A stretch of 10,027 nucleotides of DNA from contig JAXJVS010000027.1 in NCBI GenBank assembly GCA_036308445.1, positions 1 to 10,027 on the forward strand, read 5' to 3'. Below, piece by piece: positions 6,472 to 10,027 of the stretch. Numbering within the stretch: position 1 is the first letter of the stretch; each line of letters begins with the position of its first letter. Both the position numbers and the translations under genes were made by a program. This DNA comes from MGBC113645 sp036308445 (GTDB lineage: Bacteria > Bacillota_I > Bacilli_A > Erysipelotrichales > Coprobacillaceae). The notes below the pieces were generated by a model. The model worked only from the letters and a program-made list of their open reading frames with translations, ran no database searches and was not told the DNA's origin.

Positions 6472-6489
6472 AAAATATAATTATATTTT
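6472..6489 (-). terminator. AT-only palindrome after the RDD gene, weak terminator candidate
   Basis: A perfect 18-bp palindrome of A and T only (AAAATATAA / TTATATTTT) lies 7 nt after the RDD stop and runs into a short T-rich stretch on the minus strand. Having no G-C pairs it would be a weak terminator at best, so readthrough from the regulator genes into the PTS genes is possible. Confidence 0.3.
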
Positions 6490-6496
6490 CGCAATC

Positions 6497-7078
6497 TTAT
6501 TTTTTTACCAAAATAACCTTAGTATTTGCGATATAATCATGAATCATACGCTTTTCTGGTTTAATAATCGCTAATACTATAGAAATGACTAAAACAACAG
6601 TAAATGCATAAGCAATATAATGTGAATAAGATATTCCTAGAATCATAGCAATAAGCTCATGAAAATAAGTACTACAAGTAAACATAACACCTTCGACTAA
6701 TAAAACCCCTACAAGTTCTCTTTTGATAAGTGTTAAGTAATCTAAAGGATTATTATCCATTTTCTCAATTTTAATAGAAGTTATTTTTTTACCAAATGTT
6801 TGTCCATTCTTGTTAGGAAGATATACCAAATACCATAGACAAAGCAATAAACCCACAATAAATGCAATAATAGCATGATTTTTACTCAATAAAGAGATAT
6901 CAACAGTTAATACTTCTTTACCAGTTTCAACTGAACAAAAAAATATAACTGGGGCCATGGCTAACACACTAGTAAGATACCAGTCAATAGCATAAGCTAT
7001 TAGCCTTCTTGGATGACTAGCACTTTCATGATATTTCTTTTCAATTTCTTTTTTACTTAAACGACGTTTTGTTTTCAT
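6497..7078 (-). CDS. RDD family membrane protein
   Basis: This 193-residue membrane protein carries the RDD motif: R25 and D32 in RRLIAYAIDWYL at the first hydrophobic segment, and D181 in KRMIHDYIANTKVIL at the end. The conserved loop GQTFGKKITSIKI is at 92-104. Hydrophobic spans lie near 28-50, 68-88, 123-148 and 153-172. Its N-terminus is highly basic (KTKRRLSKKEIEKK). RDD proteins have few defined functions (some are linked to transport or stress tolerance), so none is assigned. Its ATG overlaps the regulator's stop by 4 nt (ATGA), so it is translated from the regulator mRNA. That pairing suggests a link to the PTS system's control or to membrane handling of its ligand, but this is inference. 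Confidence 0.88.
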   Translation of the reverse strand: MKTKRRLSKKEIEKKYHESASHPRRLIAYAIDWYLTSVLAMAPVIFFCSVETGKEVLTVDISLLSKNHAIIAFIVGLLLCLWYLVYLPNKNGQTFGKKITSIKIEKMDNNPLDYLTLIKRELVGVLLVEGVMFTCSTYFHELIAMILGISYSHYIAYAFTVVLVISIVLAIIKPEKRMIHDYIANTKVILVKK

Positions 7079-8988
7079 TCATCCAAAATCCTTTCCATAA
7101 ATTCATCATAATCTTTAGATAATAGTAATAATGTCAATTGATTAATGTCATTAATTGCGTTTGTCATCCAATCAAAAAACATTCTTAAAAAATCTCTATC
7201 TTCTTCTTTAATAGCTAATAACATTACTAGTTTAACCTGGTAGTCACCCCATTGAATTGGATCTTTTAATAATGCAATAGATATAATACTTTTTAAACTT
7301 GATACTTCTAAAGCATGTGGAGTAGCAAAACCAAAAGCAAATGATGTTGGTGACATCTCTTCTCTTTTAAATACAGCTTTTGTATAATCATCTGTAATTA
7401 TATGATGTTCTTCTAACTGACCACACATATATGAGATTGTTTCATGAACATTCTTACAATCTAAATCACTATAGAAGTAATTTTTAATAATAAGTCTTTC
7501 AATCCAAGCATTAAATTCAGCTCTCATTTTCTTTTTGTCAATCTTATTCAAAGCTTGAAAAATTACTGATTCATCTTCATAGTTCATAAACATACTTATT
7601 TGCACAGTTAAAATCTGTAATGGATGAGTAAGAGGAGTAGTAGTAATAATTAAGTCAGGTTCCAATTGTTTTACTTTTTCATTTTCAAACATAGACAATG
7701 TTTCTATTATTTCTAAGCGATCTCCATATAATCTATCTATCTTTTCTATACACAATTTAGAAAAAACAATATTATTAGGCATAATTAATACCGCCCTTAT
7801 TTTCTGAGTTGCATTTAATCTTTCATTAGCCGCACCTAAGTGTAATGCAATAAATCCCACTTCATCTTGATTTAAATGAATACCTAGCTTTTCTTCGATA
7901 AACAAACTTGTTCTTATTCCCATTTCAAAGACTAAAGGATACTTTTTCTTTATTTCCTGCAAGAAAACATTTTCCATAGTAATGCCACTTTCAATTCTTT
8001 CTAATAAACTCTGCATATGCATAGTTAGACCAGAAATAAGTTCTGCATCTCCTCTAAAATCAACATCAAAATATTGATAGATATTCTCTAAAAGTTCATC
8101 AATAATTTTATCAATAAATATCTCAACACCTTTAACAACCATAATACCCTCTGTATAATGACTACTTTTCTTTCCTAAAAACATCAGTGCCAATAAAGCT
8201 ATTTCATCTTCAATAATTTCTATATGTAATTCTTTTCCAACTTCTCTATAAAAATCTGTGGATATTTGATATTCTAAGCTACCTTTTAAAGCATCATCGT
8301 TTCTAGATGTATGTACATAATTAAACTGTAAAATTCTTTCTATTCCTATTCCAATATGAATCAATAACATTGGTAATACTGCATCATGAATAGTATAATT
8401 ATATTTATCTAGAGTTTTCTCTAAAATAGAATGCACTTTCAGCAGGTCAAAATCTTTATATAAAGAAGCAATTTTATTAATATTCAAGAAATTTCCTTGA
8501 GTTTCATTAGCTAATAATTTTTTATATAACTTTCTTTTTTCACTCTCATCACCCTTTAAATAAAGATAATTTTTACTTCTATCTAAATGGAGATTTGGAT
8601 AATCTTTTAATTGTTTTCTTATTCTTTTAATATCATTGTCAATACTATATTCACTTACAAATATCTGACTTTGTAATATTGTCAGATTTAAACCATCTTC
8701 TTTAATCAATAATTGTTGGAGAATATAAACACTTCTTTCATGAGGTGTTTGAGGAACTGTTGTTTCTATCTGAATATCTAATTTTGATATAAGTTCTCTA
8801 TCCAAATGATATCCTTTTCTTAAATGAGAAAGAATAAGATCACATTCATAGTATTGGTTAATTGTAGAAATGTCTTGTCTTATTGTTCTATCTGACACAT
8901 TCAGTATTTTTGATAATTCTTTTCCTGTAATCCATTCACTATTTTCAAATAATAGATTAATAATACTATTTTGCCTTTTATTTAACAT
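7075..8988 (-). CDS. PRD-containing PTS-controlled transcription regulator (LicR/MtlR/CelR type)
   Basis: This is a 637-residue DNA-binding regulator whose activity is set by PTS phosphorylation. Domains in order: DeoR-like HTH (about 1-60, LSKILNVSDRTIRQDI); second, Mga-like HTH (about 82-150); PRD1 (about 170-275); PRD2 (about 285-390); EIIB-Gat-like domain (about 397-480); EIIA-Fru/Mtl-like domain (about 495-637). Phosphorylation sites: PRD1 H211 is present but the second PRD1 histidine is M269 (ALMFLG instead of the usual ALHLLG). PRD2 keeps H324 and H383 (IALHLGAANER). The EIIB loop (VLIMPNNIVFS) has M403 where cysteine is expected. The EIIA-like domain keeps H558 in ATPHA. ATG 8988 is chosen over GTG 9000 because GGGAG lies 5 nt before it and falls inside the longer form. 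It likely activates the PTS operon and controls itself through the shared palindrome. Confidence 0.93.
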   Translation of the reverse strand: MLNKRQNSIINLLFENSEWITGKELSKILNVSDRTIRQDISTINQYYECDLILSHLRKGYHLDRELISKLDIQIETTVPQTPHERSVYILQQLLIKEDGLNLTILQSQIFVSEYSIDNDIKRIRKQLKDYPNLHLDRSKNYLYLKGDESEKRKLYKKLLANETQGNFLNINKIASLYKDFDLLKVHSILEKTLDKYNYTIHDAVLPMLLIHIGIGIERILQFNYVHTSRNDDALKGSLEYQISTDFYREVGKELHIEIIEDEIALLALMFLGKKSSHYTEGIMVVKGVEIFIDKIIDELLENIYQYFDVDFRGDAELISGLTMHMQSLLERIESGITMENVFLQEIKKKYPLVFEMGIRTSLFIEEKLGIHLNQDEVGFIALHLGAANERLNATQKIRAVLIMPNNIVFSKLCIEKIDRLYGDRLEIIETLSMFENEKVKQLEPDLIITTTPLTHPLQILTVQISMFMNYEDESVIFQALNKIDKKKMRAEFNAWIERLIIKNYFYSDLDCKNVHETISYMCGQLEEHHIITDDYTKAVFKREEMSPTSFAFGFATPHALEVSSLKSIISIALLKDPIQWGDYQVKLVMLLAIKEEDRDFLRMFFDWMTNAINDINQLTLLLLSKDYDEFMERILDE

Positions 8989-9012
8989 ATTATCTCCCAC
9001 TTTCTACAAAAC

Positions 9013-9021
9013 ATTATAACA
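9013..9021 (-). promoter_or_regulatory. extended -10 promoter of the regulator gene
   Basis: The minus strand has a perfect extended -10, TGTTATAAT, with TATAAT at 9013-9018, and no good -35, as is usual for extended -10 promoters. Transcription would begin near 9006, leaving an 18-nt leader that holds the GGGAG ribosome site. The 27-bp palindrome is centred about 54 bp upstream of the start point. Confidence 0.6.
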
Positions 9022-9046
9022 CCATTTGTATTAATAAATATGTAAC

Positions 9047-9073
9047 TTAATTTCCTAAGTCTTAGGAAATTAA
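9047..9073. promoter_or_regulatory. 27-bp perfect palindrome, probable operator of the PRD regulator
   Basis: TTAATTTCCTAAG (9047-9059) and its exact inverse CTTAGGAAATTAA (9061-9073) flank a single T. The 17-bp core TTCCTAAGTCTTAGGAA matches the site before the PTS operon at 15 of 17 positions. It lacks a T tract on either strand suited to a terminator, and it lies upstream of the regulator's promoter, so an operator reading is favoured. Confidence 0.7.
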
Positions 9074-9092
9074 CATATTTTATAAAATCTTT

Positions 9093-9140
9093 CTGTTAAA
9101 AATATATATGTTTTTTCCTAACAATAAATCCTCAAAGAAA
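9093..9140 (-). promoter_or_regulatory. second conserved upstream block (regulator promoter copy)
   Basis: On the minus strand TTTCTTTGA, a spacer, GTTAGGAAA, AACATATATATTTTT and AAC follow in the same order as at 6345-6396. It lies between the transposase remnant and the palindrome, so native promoter sequence appears to reach to within about 10 nt of the transposase stop codon. Confidence 0.45.
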
Positions 9141-9149
9141 TGTTTCTAA

Positions 9150-9923
9150 CTAAACATAGGAAAATGTTTCATCAAAATCATTACCTCTATAATGCATTGT
9201 TGTAGTTAGGATTTTCAAAACTATATCTCTATATGATTTTCTTTGATAATATCTAGGATATCTCTGAATTAATTCATATAAAGATAAATATCCCTGAAGA
9301 AAAGATACGCTTACTCCTCTTAAATGCCCTATATACATTTTAAGATTTCCGTGCAATGAATTTACTCTATCTAGCGTATAACCTTTATACGATGATTTGC
9401 CAGAAGGAATCTTTATCCATTCATATCAAAGGGTTTCATCCATTTCGACTTCACCCTCCAATTTATCGTGTTCTAACATTTTAAAAATCAAATACATTGT
9501 CTTGTGTCTCCATGCAAGAACTGTATTTTCACAAATTCCAACCTTATCCATAGTTGTTTTGATTGTTTCACCATGAAATAGACATTCAAAGAATATCAGC
9601 CATTGTTGCTTAGAAGATTTACTATAATACATCAATGTATTTCTTTTCAAAGTGAAAGTTATTCTTTTGCATTCATGATTATGACATTTATAGCGCTGAT
9701 CACCAAACTTATCAAAACCAGCTTTGGTGATATGTTCACATCCACAATCAGGACAAACAATATGTTGTGATTGAATATCATGAATTTCTTTTTTGAAGAA
9801 TTTATCAAATTCCTGTTCAAGATAGAAATCATGAAACTGAGAGTAGAGTTCATCGAGAGATGATAAATCTAATTTTTTAAAGTCATCGATAAATTGTTGA
9901 AATAGTTCGTCATTGTTAGCCAT
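9150..9923 (-). pseudogene. IS1595-family transposase, internally deleted with in-frame TGA
   Basis: One frame runs from ATG 9923 to TAG 9152-9150 with a single TGA at 9428-9426, giving about 257 residues in two parts. The first 165 residues hold a zinc ribbon (CPDC at 57-60, C80 and C85), a helix-turn-helix (about 117-140) and the first catalytic aspartate in EMDET (160-164). Right after DETL comes the TGA, then IKIPSGKSSYKGYTLDRVNSLHGNLK…GVSVSFLQGYLSLYE, the region that normally lies near the third catalytic residue and the C-terminus. Roughly 100 residues between them, including the second catalytic aspartate, are missing. The protein cannot be an active transposase. A ribosome site (GAGAGG, 8 nt before ATG) and a -10 (TATAAT, 9955-9960) remain, so a short N-terminal zinc-ribbon/HTH product could still be made. 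Confidence 0.85.
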
Positions 9924-9954
9924 TGAAGGTACCTCTCTTTCATTAGATATTTAT

Positions 9955-9960
9955 ATTATA
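9955..9960 (-). promoter_or_regulatory. -10 of the transposase remnant
   Basis: A perfect TATAAT on the minus strand lies 31 nt upstream of the transposase ATG. The TTGAAA further upstream is 21 bp away, too far for a good -35, so the promoter is probably weak. Confidence 0.4.
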
Positions 9961-9999
9961 CCTGATAAAAAGAATTGATGTTTTCAATAACATTGAATG

Positions 10000-10027
10000 A
10001 AAACCGTTATTTCGGCTATGTTAACCC
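10000..10027. mobile_element. probable outer end (terminal inverted repeat) of the IS1595-type element
   Basis: Read on the minus strand, the window edge begins GGGTTAACATAGCCGAAATA and leads into the transposase promoter about 100 nt upstream of the start codon, the expected place and style for the element's 5' terminal repeat. No partner copy is seen beyond the transposase 3' end, so the call rests on position and on the more GC-rich sequence compared with its surroundings. Confidence 0.35.

Noticed and set aside
9047..9073. The 27-bp palindrome as a Rho-independent terminator of the transposase remnant
   Set aside because: It has no following T tract on the minus strand, a one-base loop, and a near copy before the PTS operon, which fits an operator better.
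9066..9080. TTAACATA at 9070-9077 as the second terminal repeat of the IS element
   Set aside because: Only 8 bases match the other end, the flanking bases differ, and they overlap the operator palindrome; chance similarity is likely.
9426..9428. TGA in the transposase as selenocysteine or tryptophan recoding
   Set aside because: TGA ends the regulator gene, tryptophan uses TGG, no SECIS-like need exists, and the TGA sits at a deletion joint. A nonsense codon in a dead gene is simpler.
9659..9853. A 64-residue minus-strand frame inside the transposase remnant
   Set aside because: It is an out-of-frame shadow of the transposase N-terminal region, which carries the zinc ribbon in the other frame.
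1..10027. CRISPR arrays, tRNA or rRNA genes, riboswitches
   Set aside because: I saw no regularly spaced repeats, no cloverleaf-like GC-rich segments and no long structured leader resembling a known riboswitch.

Overview
The window comes from an AT-rich, low-GC Gram-positive bacterium. The A/T-ending codons, the AGGAGG-type ribosome sites, the lactose/cellobiose-class PTS with a PRD-type regulator, YitT and RDD proteins, a PepV-like dipeptidase and an IS1595-type transposase remnant all fit a gut Firmicute, plausibly of the Erysipelotrichia. That placement is inference. Every gene I support lies on the minus strand, so transcription runs from right to left. TGA is a true stop here (it ends the regulator gene) and tryptophan is TGG, so the standard code applies.

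Layout from upstream (right) to downstream (left). (1) 9150-10027 holds a decayed IS1595-family element: an N-terminal zinc-ribbon part ending in DET, an in-frame TGA, then the C-terminal part, with most of the catalytic core deleted. (2) 9001-9149 is the control region of a regulator gene. It holds a perfect 27-bp palindrome, an extended -10 and a second conserved TTCCTAAC site. (3) 7075-8988 encodes a multidomain PRD/PTS transcription regulator, overlapping by 4 nt the gene for an RDD-family membrane protein (6497-7078). (4) 6205-6496 is a second control region that repeats the same operator palindrome and the second conserved block. (5) 3974-6204 encodes PTS EIIB, PTS EIIC and a short stand-alone protein that resembles only the N-terminal part of GrdB. 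It ends in a strong hairpin. (6) 234-3917 follows only about 20 nt beyond that hairpin: glycosylasparaginase, a compact M20/PepV-type dipeptidase, CutC and a YitT-family membrane protein. These are packed with gaps of 1-16 nt and closed by an intrinsic terminator.

The most interesting reading is that this is one regulated uptake and breakdown system. The PTS belongs to the family that handles cellobiose and diacetylchitobiose. The glycosylasparaginase has all the hallmark residues (T150, R178, D181, W8) of the enzyme that splits GlcNAc-asparagine, yet has no signal peptide, so its substrate must be imported. The dipeptidase would deal with small peptides on the same ligand. I infer that the cluster salvages glycosyl-asparagine (or small glycopeptides) from degraded N-glycoproteins, under control of the PRD regulator whose palindromic operator sits before both its own gene and the PTS genes. 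The roles of the GrdB-like protein, CutC and YitT in this setting are unknown and are the real open questions. No EIIA of the lactose class is in the window.
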